From JBJXHN01 sp046233135 (GTDB lineage Bacteria; Pseudomonadota; Alphaproteobacteria; Rhodospirillales; Rhodospirillaceae), in NCBI GenBank assembly GCA_046233135.1, contig JBJXHN010000001.1:868001-932000 (forward strand): a stretch of DNA of 64,000 bases, written 5' to 3'. Of this stretch, positions 34,072 through 44,021 are shown piece after piece. The notes below the pieces were generated by a model that saw nothing but the letters and a program-made list of their open reading frames with translations, was not told the origin of the DNA and ran no database searches. Position 1 is the stretch's first letter; every line of letters begins with the position of its first letter. A program made the translations under genes and the position numbers.

Positions 34072-35168
34072 CCGGATGTCCTTTGCGTTTCGGCGGCGCC
34101 CCCCAGGCGGATGAACAGCGCCCCGGCGCAGACGAAGGCCCGGTCCCAGGCTTCGGCGTCGGCCAGGATGGCGTCGCCGACTGTGCGCGGTCCCGTGCCG
34201 TGGTGCCAGCAATAGTCATCCAGGACCACCCATCCTCCCGGGGGCACATGCCGCCCCCAGGCCCGCCAGTCGGCGCGCACGGCGTCCAGGTCATGATTGC
34301 CGTCGATATGCAACACGGCAATCCGCCCGCAATAGTCGGTCGCCCCCAATTCCGGGGTTTCGACCCGGCCTTGCGATTCATACAGGCGAACCGCGTCGGT
34401 CGAGGGCAGGCGCAGGTGATTGACGCCGCCGGCTCCGGCGATGGGAACCATGTTCAGGAAATAGCCCTGGCGCAACAGCTCGAAATCCCACAGGTCCACC
34501 AGGTCCTGGATCAGGGCGGGACTGTCGTGCTGCTTGGCGTTCGCCGGCGCCCAGGGATCCACGGTCAGGACCGGACCGATGGCGAACAGCCGGGCGGCCA
34601 GGACCAGAACGCTGGCCGACTTGCCCATCAGGGTCCCGATTTCGACCACGTCCCCCTTCGGCGCATCGGCGGCCACCGCTACCAGGGCCGCCAGCTTCAG
34701 GTCCGAGCATTCCCCATAAAGGGTGTCACCGTAATGCAGGATGGCGGCCACCCGGGCCACGGAGAGGTCCGGGGAAGGTCCATCCTGGACATTCAGGATG
34801 AAACGCCGCAGGTCCGCCGCCCGGTCCAGGACCTGACGGATCCGGATGTTCTGCTCGGCGATGGGATTGGGCCGCACCAGTTGCAGGGACAGGCGGCCCG
34901 TATCGATCAGGGCTTGCAGTGTCCCGTGGACGGCGGTCAGGGGCGCGTGGACATGGGTCAGGTCATGGCGGGCGACCAGGGCCGCGACGGCCCCGGGAAA
35001 CGCGGGTTCGTGGATGGAAGGCAGCCATTCCCAAGCGGAAAAGGCCTCCTTGTTCTCGTCACCGGGCAGGGACGAGGCCCCGACCACCCGTTCGCCCCGG
35101 GCGGCGGCCTCGCGGGCATAGTCGACGGCGGCGGTGACCGACGAGGGAAAGACCAGGGTGCCGGCCAT
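34068..35168 (-). CDS. Class I SAM-dependent methyltransferase with an unusual N-terminal domain
   Basis: In this 366-residue protein the C-terminal half carries SAM motif VVEIGTLMGKSAS (174-186), an acidic loop (VLTVDPWAP) and VLHIDGNHDLDAV, as in Methyltransf_24/CmcI-like enzymes. The N-terminal ~110 residues resemble no methyltransferase I know and may bind a nucleotide or sugar substrate. It is coupled to the WbqC-like gene, and sugar methylation is inferred. Confidence 0.75.
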   Translation of the reverse strand: MAGTLVFPSSVTAAVDYAREAAARGERVVGASSLPGDENKEAFSAWEWLPSIHEPAFPGAVAALVARHDLTHVHAPLTAVHGTLQALIDTGRLSLQLVRPNPIAEQNIRIRQVLDRAADLRRFILNVQDGPSPDLSVARVAAILHYGDTLYGECSDLKLAALVAVAADAPKGDVVEIGTLMGKSASVLVLAARLFAIGPVLTVDPWAPANAKQHDSPALIQDLVDLWDFELLRQGYFLNMVPIAGAGGVNHLRLPSTDAVRLYESQGRVETPELGATDYCGRIAVLHIDGNHDLDAVRADWRAWGRHVPPGGWVVLDDYCWHHGTGPRTVGDAILADAEAWDRAFVCAGALFIRLGGAAETQRTSG

Positions 35169-35217
35169 GGATCAGGCTTTCCCGAACAAGGGGTGACGGG
35201 GAGGAGCGCCCATGGCG

Positions 35218-36246
35218 TTAGCCCTCCAGGTCCCGGCGGGCAGCGGCGCGGATCACGTCGTCAAGCCACTGGTGCATGCTTTTGCCGGTCTTGGCCCGGG
35301 CCTCGTAGGCCAGCCTTTTGGCCTCGGGGGTGACGCCCTCCAGATGACCATGGTAGCGGGTGCGGTGGGTGCCGCCCCGGACGCCGGGAATGGGGAAGTC
35401 GAAATCGGCGTCCGGCTCGCCCACCCCCACCACGAAATCGATGAGGTAGAACACCCCGCCGATGATCCACTGGATGGTCGTCTCCCGCGCCTCCACCGGC
35501 AGCTTGTCGAGAGGCAGGGGATAGGCGAATTCCGGGTTGGAATTGATCAGGATCCGGGCAAAATCGGTATGGCGCAGCCAGGGGGGCATGCATTCGTCGC
35601 CCACGACCACCTTGCCGCCGGGCTTGGTCACCCGGGCCATTTCGGTGAAGGCGCGGCCGATATCGGCGAAGGCGTTGATCCCGCCGAACTGGAAACAGGC
35701 ATCGAAGCTGTTGTCCGGAAAGGGCAGGTAATAGCCATTGGCCAGGGCCGGCTCGGCGTTGGCGCCGATCCGCTTCATGCGCGCGATGTTGTGTCCCAGA
35801 AAAGTGGGGGAGATGTCCTGGATATAAAGACGTCCCTCGGGACCCAGGCGGCGGGCGATGACCTCGGAATCCCGACCGCTGCCGGCGCCGACTTCCAGCA
35901 CGCGATCTCCGGGTTTCAGGTTCAGCTTGTCGACCATGGCTTCCCGGGTTCTGGCCTCGTCGACGCCATAGGTCTGGAAGGTCAGGGGAATGTACTGGTC
36001 ATAGACATCGGCCCGCTCCTCCGACTGCTGGAGAGACTTGCGGTCGACCTCGGGCAGGTCGAAGGGATAGACGAAATTCGGGATGCCGTCGCGAATGGGA
36101 AAGCGGTTGCCGGTGGCGCCGACCAGGGTCCCTCCGATCACTTCGTTCCCGCGGGTATCCGCATCTTCCAGAACCAATGGGGATCCCGTGGCGGGATCAA
36201 CGTAAAAATTTTCTTCACCGGCGCGCATTATCCCATCCATCTCCAT
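35218..36246 (-). CDS. Class I SAM-dependent methyltransferase
   Basis: The 342-residue protein has an N-terminal Trm112-like segment with GNRFPIRDGIPNFV, then a Rossmann fold with SAM motif VLEVGAGSGRDSE (116-128) and the post-I region NSFDACFQFGGINA. The exact start is uncertain: GTG 36273, ATG 36246, 36240 and 36228 are all in frame and none has a strong ribosome site. It is co-directional with the methyltransferase and WbqC genes downstream. Substrate unknown. Confidence 0.8.
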   Translation of the reverse strand: MEMDGIMRAGEENFYVDPATGSPLVLEDADTRGNEVIGGTLVGATGNRFPIRDGIPNFVYPFDLPEVDRKSLQQSEERADVYDQYIPLTFQTYGVDEARTREAMVDKLNLKPGDRVLEVGAGSGRDSEVIARRLGPEGRLYIQDISPTFLGHNIARMKRIGANAEPALANGYYLPFPDNSFDACFQFGGINAFADIGRAFTEMARVTKPGGKVVVGDECMPPWLRHTDFARILINSNPEFAYPLPLDKLPVEARETTIQWIIGGVFYLIDFVVGVGEPDADFDFPIPGVRGGTHRTRYHGHLEGVTPEAKRLAYEARAKTGKSMHQWLDDVIRAAARRDLEG

Positions 36247-36326
36247 TAAAAGATCCGGGATGGATAGTGCCACGAAGCGGGAAGCGCGTTAAGTCTCCGG
36301 AAGAACGCGCGGGCAAGGAGACGGCG

Positions 36327-37283
36327 ATGCACTGGCATAAGCTCGGCAAGATTTTCGATCCCCGGGACCACCCCCTGCCCCTGGGCTGCGAGGGCTTTTC
36401 CCAGGCGCCCCAGGTTCTGCTCCGGCCCCAGGGTCCCCGGGTCTACTTCACCACGCGCAAGCGGGACGGGGATCGGGGATACCTCGGCCATATCGCCTAT
36501 GCGGATTTCTCCGACGATTTCTCGCAGGTTCTCGGTGTTTCGACCGGCACGGTCATTCCCCTGGGAGAGCGGGGAAGCTTCGACGAGCACGGCATTTTTC
36601 CCATGAACATCCTGCACCGGGGCGAGCGGATATTCGGCTACACCTCCGGCGTGGACCGGCGCGTCTCGGTGCCGGTGGACGGGGCCATCGGCCTCGCGCT
36701 CAGCACCGACGGGGGCGAGACCTTCCAGCGCCTCGGGGCCGGCCCGGTGCTGGCGCCGTCCCTGCACGAGCCGTGCATCGTCGTCGATCCCTTCGTCCAG
36801 GTTTTCGAGGAAACATTCCACATGTGGTATGTCTTCGGCCAGGGCTGGACGCCGCCGACAACCCATGCCGAGCCGGACCGGGTCTACAAGATTGGACATG
36901 CGACCTCGGCGGACGGCATCCACTGGACCAAGGAGGATGGCGTTCCCATCATCAGCGACCGCCTGGGTGCCCATGAATGCCAGGCCATGCCCACGGTGAT
37001 CTCTCTGGCGGATGGCTATCACATGCTGTTCTGCTACCGTCACGCCTCGGATTTCCGGGTCAACCGCGAGCGGGGGTACCGCATTGGTCATGCCCGTTCC
37101 CCGGATTTGCGGACCTGGACCCGAGACGATTCCCGTCTGACCCTCGCCACGGGGCCGGAGGACTGGGACGCGGACATGACCTGTTATCCCCACCTGTTCC
37201 GTCACCGGGGCCATGTCTATCTGATGTACAACGGCAACGCCTTTGGCCGGGACGGTTTTGGGCTGGCCGTTCTCGAACCGTAG
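36327..37283 (+). CDS. Beta-propeller glycosidase-like protein, paralogue 2
   Basis: The 318-residue protein has AAGGAG before the ATG, which fixes the start. It shares with paralogue 1 the N-terminal motif and the blade motifs AIGLALSTDGGETF, HMWYVFGQGW, HATSADGIHWT, CYRHASDFRVNRERGYRIGH and GNAFGRDGFGLAVL, and it keeps FDEHG, HECQ and WDADM acids. It lacks a signal peptide. It forms the other flank of the glycan island and is followed by dusA. Two copies suggest two related sugar substrates or a heteromeric pair. Confidence 0.72.
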   Translation: MHWHKLGKIFDPRDHPLPLGCEGFSQAPQVLLRPQGPRVYFTTRKRDGDRGYLGHIAYADFSDDFSQVLGVSTGTVIPLGERGSFDEHGIFPMNILHRGERIFGYTSGVDRRVSVPVDGAIGLALSTDGGETFQRLGAGPVLAPSLHEPCIVVDPFVQVFEETFHMWYVFGQGWTPPTTHAEPDRVYKIGHATSADGIHWTKEDGVPIISDRLGAHECQAMPTVISLADGYHMLFCYRHASDFRVNRERGYRIGHARSPDLRTWTRDDSRLTLATGPEDWDADMTCYPHLFRHRGHVYLMYNGNAFGRDGFGLAVLEP

Positions 37284-37380
37284 GCGAGAGTCCCCGGTCC
37301 GGCGCCGAGAGGGCGATTTTCCGGCCCCGGCTGTCGGATCCCACTGGACAGGCGGCGCGAATGCCCTTTTGTTAGCGTCC

Positions 37381-38418
37381 ATGACCACAGACCCGATCCC
37401 AACCCCTGCCACCGGCCGCGCTGCGGCGGTGGACCGCCGCCTGTCCGTCGCACCGATGATGGACTGGACGGACCGGCATGACCGCTGGTTCCTGCGCCGC
37501 ATCACTCGCGACACCCTGCTCTATACCGAGATGGTGACCACCGGCGCCCTGCTGTTCGGCGACCCCGCACGTCATCTGGCCCATGACCCCGAGGAACAGC
37601 CCCTGGCCCTGCAGCTGGGCGGCAGCGATCCCGAGGCGCTGGCCCGCTCCGTGCGCATCGCCGGCGACTGGGGGTTTGCCGAGATCAACCTGAATGTGGG
37701 CTGCCCTTCCGACCGGGTGCAGAACGGCCGTTTCGGGGCCTGCCTGATGGCCGAACCGGATCTGGTCGCCGATTGCGTCGCCGCCATGCGCGCTGCGACC
37801 CCCCTGCCCGTTACCGTGAAGCACCGCATCGGCATCGATGACCGGGACAGCTGGGACGAATTGCTGGCCTTCGTCGACACCGTGGCCAGGGCGGGCTGTT
37901 CCACCTTTATCGTCCACGCCCGCAAGGCCTGGCTTCAGGGCCTGAGCCCCAAGGAGAACCGCGAGATCCCGCCCCTGCGCCACGATGTCGTGCAGCGCCT
38001 GAAAGCCGAGCGCCCTCATCTCGAAATCATCCTGAACGGTGGCGTCACCTCGCTGGCGCAAGCGGAAGCCCTGCTGGGCACGGTGGATGGGGTGATGATC
38101 GGCCGGGCGGCCTATGAAACCCCCTGGATGCTGGCCGGGGCCGACCGGCTGCTGCGGGGCGACCCGACCCTGCCCCTGCCCGACCGCCACGACGTCGCCG
38201 ACCAGCTGGTACCCTATGCCGACCGGCTGGTGCACGAGGGGCAGCCGGTCAAGCGGCTGACCCGCCACATCATGGGCCTGTTCCATGGCGAGCCCGGCGC
38301 CCGCGCCTGGCGCCGCCACTTATCCGAAATGGCCGTGCGGCCGGAAGCGACCGGCCAGGTGATTGCCCAAGCCCATACTTTCGTCCCTCGAGTCTGCGAC
38401 GCCACCAGCCAGCGCTGA
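37381..38418 (+). CDS. dusA: tRNA-dihydrouridine(20/20a) synthase
   Basis: The 345-residue FMN enzyme reduces uridine in the tRNA D-loop. It has SVAPMMDWTDRHDRWFLR, NLNVGCPSDRVQNGRFGACL (the catalytic Cys is in GCPS) and NGGV plus GRAAYETPW for FMN phosphate. The DusA-specific start MMDWTDRH distinguishes it from DusB/DusC. The ATG at 37381 begins the family-length protein; an upstream in-frame extension to 37243 overlaps the previous gene and is ignored. Confidence 0.93.
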   Translation: MTTDPIPTPATGRAAAVDRRLSVAPMMDWTDRHDRWFLRRITRDTLLYTEMVTTGALLFGDPARHLAHDPEEQPLALQLGGSDPEALARSVRIAGDWGFAEINLNVGCPSDRVQNGRFGACLMAEPDLVADCVAAMRAATPLPVTVKHRIGIDDRDSWDELLAFVDTVARAGCSTFIVHARKAWLQGLSPKENREIPPLRHDVVQRLKAERPHLEIILNGGVTSLAQAEALLGTVDGVMIGRAAYETPWMLAGADRLLRGDPTLPLPDRHDVADQLVPYADRLVHEGQPVKRLTRHIMGLFHGEPGARAWRRHLSEMAVRPEATGQVIAQAHTFVPRVCDATSQR

Positions 38419-38620
38419 GGGCGCCCCGCGACCATCCCTCGGAAGTTGTATATCCAATGGCATAAGATGCTAACAAATCCGGTTCTGTCTCAAAGGCTTA
38501 TCCGAGCCCACCGGAGGGAAATGGAAAGAAAGGGAAAAATTCTTGTCATTCCGCTGTCCCGGCGACACTCTCAAAGATGATTAATAACGATTTATAAAAA
38601 ATTGTCAGGCAGGAGCCGGG

Positions 38621-39112
38621 ATGGGAAAGCTCGTTTGGCGTGACCAAATGGCCATCGGGATCAAAGAGATCGACGACGACCATAAGGCTCTGGTTGCCCA
38701 CGTAAACGAAATGGAGGAGCTTTTGGCGGCCGAACCCCTTGATGGATCCGGCATCGCCAATTGCTTGCTTAATCTCATTCGCTACACGCGCGAACATTTC
38801 GAGCGGGAAGAGCGCCTGATGAACCGGATCGACTTTCCGGCTTATCAGGAGCATCGGGAGCAGCACATGCGCTTCTCTTCCAGCCTCTATGACCTTGGAC
38901 AGAGTTTTGCCGCCTCTCCGACCCGGAAGGAAGCGACGCGCGTCTATGATCTGTTGGCGGATTGGGTGGTCAAGCATCTGGTGATGGCCGACCGGGATAT
39001 CGTCAAGCACCTCACCCAGCGGCCGCACCTGCTGCGCTGGCAGCCGGAAGTCGAAGAAAGCGCGCCCGGCGAAGACGAAGCGTTCGCGGTGACCGCCGTC
39101 GGCAAGGCCTGA
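38621..39112 (+). CDS. Bacteriohemerythrin
   Basis: The 163-residue protein has all seven diiron ligands of the O2-binding hemerythrin fold: His21, His59, Glu63, His78, His82, His119 and Asp124. The fold binds O2 reversibly and may store, deliver or sense it. AGGAG five bases before the ATG supports the start. The C-terminal ~25 residues are an acidic tail. It is convergent with a chemoreceptor gene, and such pairs suggest oxygen sensing in microaerobic life. Confidence 0.93.
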   Translation: MGKLVWRDQMAIGIKEIDDDHKALVAHVNEMEELLAAEPLDGSGIANCLLNLIRYTREHFEREERLMNRIDFPAYQEHREQHMRFSSSLYDLGQSFAASPTRKEATRVYDLLADWVVKHLVMADRDIVKHLTQRPHLLRWQPEVEESAPGEDEAFAVTAVGKA

Positions 39113-39132
39113 TCGCTCTGCCGACGGCTTTT
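39095..39132 (+). terminator. Terminator of the bacteriohemerythrin gene
   Basis: A perfect 10-bp inverted repeat (GCCGTCGGCA / TGCCGACGGC) spans the stop codon and is followed by TTTT. The left arm lies inside the last codons of the gene. Confidence 0.6.
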
Positions 39133-39163
39133 CGCCACCCTGATCCGGAAATGCCTCTTTCTC

Positions 39164-41149
39164 CTACGCGGCCCGTACCGCGTTCAGGAACGTATCCACC
39201 TGACCGCGCAGGGTGCGGGACTGGTCCTGCAGATCGTCCACGGCGGCCTGCACCATGCCCGACGCATCCTCTGCCGAGCTGGCCGCACCGCTGACGCCGG
39301 CGATGGATCGGTTGACTTGGTCCGTGCCCGAGGCTGCCTGCTGGATATTGCGGGTGATTTCCCCGGTGGCCGCATGCTGTTCCTCGATCGCCGACGCAAT
39401 GGCCGAAGAGATCTGATCCACTTCGCGGATCACCGACTGCACGGCCATGATCGCCGACACCGCGCCCTTGGTTTCCGCCTGCACCTGCCCCACCTGGGCA
39501 CCGATCTCGCTGGTTGCCTTGGCGGTCTGCTCGGCCAGTTGCTTGACTTCGTGGGCGACGACGGCGAATCCCTTGCCGGCCTCCCCGGCCCGTGCGGCTT
39601 CGATCGTGGCGTTCAGGGCCAGCAGGTTGGTCTGCTCGGCGATGTCGGAGATGATGCCGACCACATTGCCGATCTGCTCGGCCATGGTGGCCAGGCTTTC
39701 GACCGTCCGGGCCGTCTCTTCGGCTTCGTCCACGGCCTTTTGGGTCACGGCCGACGACTGGGTCACCTGGCGGCCGATCTCGTCGATGGAGGCGGCCAGT
39801 TCCTCGGCGGCGGCCGCCACGGTCTGCACGTTCGCCGAGGCTTCTTCCGATCCCACGGCGGCCGAGCTGGCATCCCGAGAGGCGGACTGGGCGACCGCTC
39901 CCATGGTCCCGGCCGCCTCGTTCAGCGCTTCGGTGGCCGATGCGACGGTCTCCAGGGTCTGCCGCACGGCCTCATCGAAACTCCGGGTCAGCTGGTCCAC
40001 CGCCCGGATCCGCTCGTCCCGGGCGCGCTGTTCTTCCCGCTGGGTTTCCTCAAGCGTCAGGCGCTTGATCGCGTTGTCCTTGAACACCTGCAGGGCCGAG
40101 GCCATGGCCCCCACTTCCTTGCTCCACCCGCGATAGGGCACCGTGACCGTCACATCTCCTTCGGCCAGGGTGGCCATGGCACCGGTCAGCTTGTCCAGGG
40201 GGCGGGAAATGTCGCGCCCCAGGAACCAGCTGATGACGATCAGCAGGGCCACCAGAACCGCCGCCCCGATCCCCAGAATCCATTCCGAGGCCTGCTGGGC
40301 CCTGGTAAACGCAAGACCGATGCGCTCCCGCTTGGCCGAAGCGGTTTCGAAAAGGGCGAGAAATTGTGGTTCGATGACGGCGAAGAGGGCTTCAAGGTCC
40401 GCCGTTTCCCGGACCACGGCTGCCGCCCCCACCGTATAGCGATGAAAGCTTTCCCCGTAGGCGTCCATCAGCGGGACAATGGCCGCTTTCTCGGCGTCCG
40501 GAAGCGGGGCGCTGGCGAGGCCCAGACGGAAAGTGGTCATCACGGCGTCGAATTTCTGCACATAGGAGTCATCCCCGCGCAGCAGGAAGTCCTTTTCATG
40601 CCGCCGCAGCATCAGCATATCGGCAACCAGAGACTCGGCGCCGGCGCCCTTCAGCTTGTCTTCCACCGCATGGACCGCGCCACGCATGGCGCCGCGCAGA
40701 CCGTCTTCCTGCGTATGGCCCAGGGTCGCGACGGACGCCGCAAGGCGGTCGAACAGGGTCTGATGCTGGCTGACCCCTTCGGCCAGGTCGCTCAAGGCTT
40801 CGCGAACGACCGGGTCCACCGCATGCTGCCCCATGTCGCCCAGCGCGCTTTGCACGTCATCAACCCGCGCGCTATAGGCCTCAACATAGACCGGATCCCG
40901 GGTATACAGGAAATCGGCCACCGCCCGGTGCATGCGCAGAACCCCGACTTCCGCCTTTTGAGAGGCTTGCTGAAGGGCGTTCACCTGTTCTTCCTGGTGG
41001 CGTAAGTCGTTGAGGATTATGGAATCGGTGAAATACGCGGCTATGAATAGGCATAACCCGACAATGGATACCGCCGCCAAGGCCCCCACCTTGAATGGAA
41101 TGCTTCTGTGCTGCAGCAAAGACCTTTCGGCCGACTGTGACTGTGCCAT
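39164..41149 (-). CDS. Methyl-accepting chemotaxis protein with HBM-like sensor
   Basis: The 661-residue transmembrane receptor has a first membrane helix (about 20-42), a ~250-residue all-helical periplasmic sensor with LMLRRHEKDFLLRGD typical of helical-bimodular domains, a second membrane helix and a HAMP domain. The signalling hairpin follows, with EQTNLLALNATIEAARAGEA. GGAG nine bases before the ATG at 41149 decides the start over an upstream one. HBM receptors of other bacteria bind organic acids; the ligand here is unknown. Confidence 0.92.
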   Translation of the reverse strand: MAQSQSAERSLLQHRSIPFKVGALAAVSIVGLCLFIAAYFTDSIILNDLRHQEEQVNALQQASQKAEVGVLRMHRAVADFLYTRDPVYVEAYSARVDDVQSALGDMGQHAVDPVVREALSDLAEGVSQHQTLFDRLAASVATLGHTQEDGLRGAMRGAVHAVEDKLKGAGAESLVADMLMLRRHEKDFLLRGDDSYVQKFDAVMTTFRLGLASAPLPDAEKAAIVPLMDAYGESFHRYTVGAAAVVRETADLEALFAVIEPQFLALFETASAKRERIGLAFTRAQQASEWILGIGAAVLVALLIVISWFLGRDISRPLDKLTGAMATLAEGDVTVTVPYRGWSKEVGAMASALQVFKDNAIKRLTLEETQREEQRARDERIRAVDQLTRSFDEAVRQTLETVASATEALNEAAGTMGAVAQSASRDASSAAVGSEEASANVQTVAAAAEELAASIDEIGRQVTQSSAVTQKAVDEAEETARTVESLATMAEQIGNVVGIISDIAEQTNLLALNATIEAARAGEAGKGFAVVAHEVKQLAEQTAKATSEIGAQVGQVQAETKGAVSAIMAVQSVIREVDQISSAIASAIEEQHAATGEITRNIQQAASGTDQVNRSIAGVSGAASSAEDASGMVQAAVDDLQDQSRTLRGQVDTFLNAVRAA

Positions 41150-41689
41150 CGCGCGTTCTCCCCGACGAACCGCCGGTGGGGTTTCCGCAACCCGACATGC
41201 CACCCACCAGCGCCGGGAAAATATATACCATGGTCGATAAATCCATAACTCCATATTCTGAATATGGACTTTTTGACGGCATTAAAACGAGAAACAAAAA
41301 CATACAATACAATTAATAGGATCGAAAACACCCCCGAATCAGGCATTTCTCTGGGAAGTCACCTCTTCAATCAAAAGCATGCATATACATGCATATAAGT
41401 ATGCATACTCATCCATGGAAAGTGCCCGGATTTCGCTCCGACTCGGGCACCGGCGGAAAACCATCCAGGCCAACCAACGCACTGTGGGCAAAGGCTAAAA
41501 AAACTCTCTCTTTTAAGAAAAAAAACTCTTAATTTTACAGAATACAAATATATACAGAACATTCCCTCAAACAAAATAGACCCTGCACACCCACAGAGTC
41601 ACAAGCTATTCACAAGACCAACACGGTATTGTCTCTGGCCTCCGGTACTCTCCGGCCTTCTTTTTCATCTCTGCCAGGAGAGATTTCCC
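41150..41689. other. AT-rich 540-bp intergenic region
   Basis: The DNA between the chemoreceptor and the phytase-like gene is strongly AT-rich compared with everything around it. It holds the palindrome CCATATT-CTG-AATATGG (41251-41267), near the receptor's promoter, and a run of ATGCATA-type repeats at about 41380-41412. Short frames here do not look coding. It may contain divergent promoters or a nucleoid-protein binding stretch. Confidence 0.5.
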
Positions 41690-43006
41690 ATGCGCTCGAC
41701 CCTTTTTGGCGCCGCCCTTGGTTTACTGGCGACTCTGTCTGCCGCCGGGGCTGCCGAACCGGTTGCCTGCGATGCCGTTCTGAAGGCCCACGCCCAGCTT
41801 CCCGCCGCAACCTTCATGGTGCCGCCCGCCGATGCGCCCCGGTCGTTCATGCTGTCCGGCCGCTTCACCAAGGGGGCGCGGGTGGAAACGCCCTATGCCA
41901 TCCACGATGCCGCCACCGGTCTGTCCCGCCCCTTCCCCGGCCAGCCGGTGCAGGGCTTTTCGGGCATCCGCTCGCTGGGTGACAACCGCTTTCTGGTGCT
42001 GACCGACAACGGCTTCGGCAGCAAGGCCAACTCCGCCGATGTGATCCTGATGTTCAACGAGATCAGCGTTGACTGGGACTCGGGGCGGGTTGTGGTGGAC
42101 AAGACCATCACCCTGTCCGACCCCGACCGGATCGTGCCCTTCCCCATCGTTACCGAAGGCACGGACAGCCGGTATCTGACCGGTGCGGATTTCGACATCG
42201 AATCCCTCCAGCCCGTCGGCGACACCTACTGGCTGGGGGACGAGTTCGGCCCCTGGCTGATCCAGGTGGACGCGGCCGGCCATGTGCTTCAGGTGCTGGC
42301 CACCGAACCGGGCGGAACGCTGATCCAGGGTCCGGACAATGCCTTCGTTGCCACCCCGAACCCCGGCGCTTCCCTGCCGGACAGCGTGATCTCCAAGCGG
42401 TCCGGCGGATACGAAGGCATGGCCCTGGGCGAAGACGGCAGCACGCTCTATCCGCTGCTGGAAAAGCCGGTGCACGACGCCAAGGCCAACGGCCCGGAAA
42501 TCGTGTCGGGCAAGCCCGTGCTGCGCATGTTCGAATTCGACACCGCCGGCAACAGCTGGGGCGATGCCGTGCGCTACTACCCGCTGGAAGACGCGGGCCA
42601 TGCCATCGGCGACTTCAACCTGATCGGTGGCACCCGCGGCCTGATCATCGAACGTGACAACGGCCAGGGCGACCCCCGGGAAGGCTGGTCGGACAAGCCC
42701 GCTCAGTTCAAGCGGATCTACCTGATCGATCTCGCCCGCACCGATGCGAATGGCGTTCTAGAAAAGATTGCCTATATCGATTTGATGGCGATCAAGGACC
42801 CGGACGGCATTGCGCCCCGGGGCACCATCGACGGCGTCTTCTCCTTCCCCTTCGTCACCATCGAGGATGTGGACCGGGTGGACGAGACCACCATCGTCGT
42901 GGCCAACGACAACAACTATCCCTTCTCCGTCGGCCGTGAACAGGGCCGGGCGGACGACAACGAGTTCATGCTGCTGGACGTGGCCGACTTCCTGAAGGCG
43001 GAATAG
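41690..43006 (+). CDS. Periplasmic esterase-like protein of the phytase-like family
   Basis: The 438-residue protein has a signal peptide (cleavage near residue 22, after GAA). It contains the phytase-like propeller motifs GFSGIRSLGDNRFLVLTDNG, DFDIESLQPVGDTYWLGDEF and GGYEGMALGEDG. The family hydrolyses phosphate or phytate esters in some members, and many are uncharacterised. AGGAG precedes the ATG. A hairpin follows the gene. Its substrate in this organism cannot be predicted. Confidence 0.82.
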   Translation: MRSTLFGAALGLLATLSAAGAAEPVACDAVLKAHAQLPAATFMVPPADAPRSFMLSGRFTKGARVETPYAIHDAATGLSRPFPGQPVQGFSGIRSLGDNRFLVLTDNGFGSKANSADVILMFNEISVDWDSGRVVVDKTITLSDPDRIVPFPIVTEGTDSRYLTGADFDIESLQPVGDTYWLGDEFGPWLIQVDAAGHVLQVLATEPGGTLIQGPDNAFVATPNPGASLPDSVISKRSGGYEGMALGEDGSTLYPLLEKPVHDAKANGPEIVSGKPVLRMFEFDTAGNSWGDAVRYYPLEDAGHAIGDFNLIGGTRGLIIERDNGQGDPREGWSDKPAQFKRIYLIDLARTDANGVLEKIAYIDLMAIKDPDGIAPRGTIDGVFSFPFVTIEDVDRVDETTIVVANDNNYPFSVGREQGRADDNEFMLLDVADFLKAE

Positions 43007-43026
43007 GCACGCGGCTTCCAGCTCTT

Positions 43027-43058
43027 GTCTGCGGCGGCGGTTTTCGCCCGCCGCAGAC
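43027..43058. terminator. Strong hairpin between convergent genes
   Basis: An 11-bp perfect stem GTCTGCGGCGG / CCGCCGCAGAC with a 10-nt loop lies just after the phytase-like gene. It has no T-tract, so a bidirectional or Rho-assisted stop is suggested. Confidence 0.5.
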
Positions 43059-43072
43059 GAAGCATGCCCGGC

Positions 43073-43157
43073 GTATCACGCCGAAAAGTCGGGCCGAAGC
43101 GAACGCGTCTCCGGCATCCGGCGGGCCGCATGCCTTCGGCGTGCCTTGATGCATCAC
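43073..43157. repeat. Dispersed palindromic intergenic element, copy B
   Basis: The element shares with copy A at 16623-16723 the block CCGAAAAGT, a GC-rich middle and CCTTCGGCGTG near its right end, plus imperfect inverted ends (ATCAC / GATGCATCAC). The copies are diverged and this one lacks the GGTTTTCC part. Confidence 0.5.
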
Positions 43158-43172
43158 CCCAAAGAGTCGCGA

Positions 43173-43973
<801 letters not shown>

Positions 43974-44021
43974 CTGGAAATCACTCCATGACTCGAAAAG
44001 TCGGTTCTGGAAAAGGCTTGG

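Noticed and set aside
41371..41574. 67-codon minus-strand frame in the AT-rich gap
   Set aside because: No ribosome site, low-complexity sequence and no conserved pattern; probably chance.
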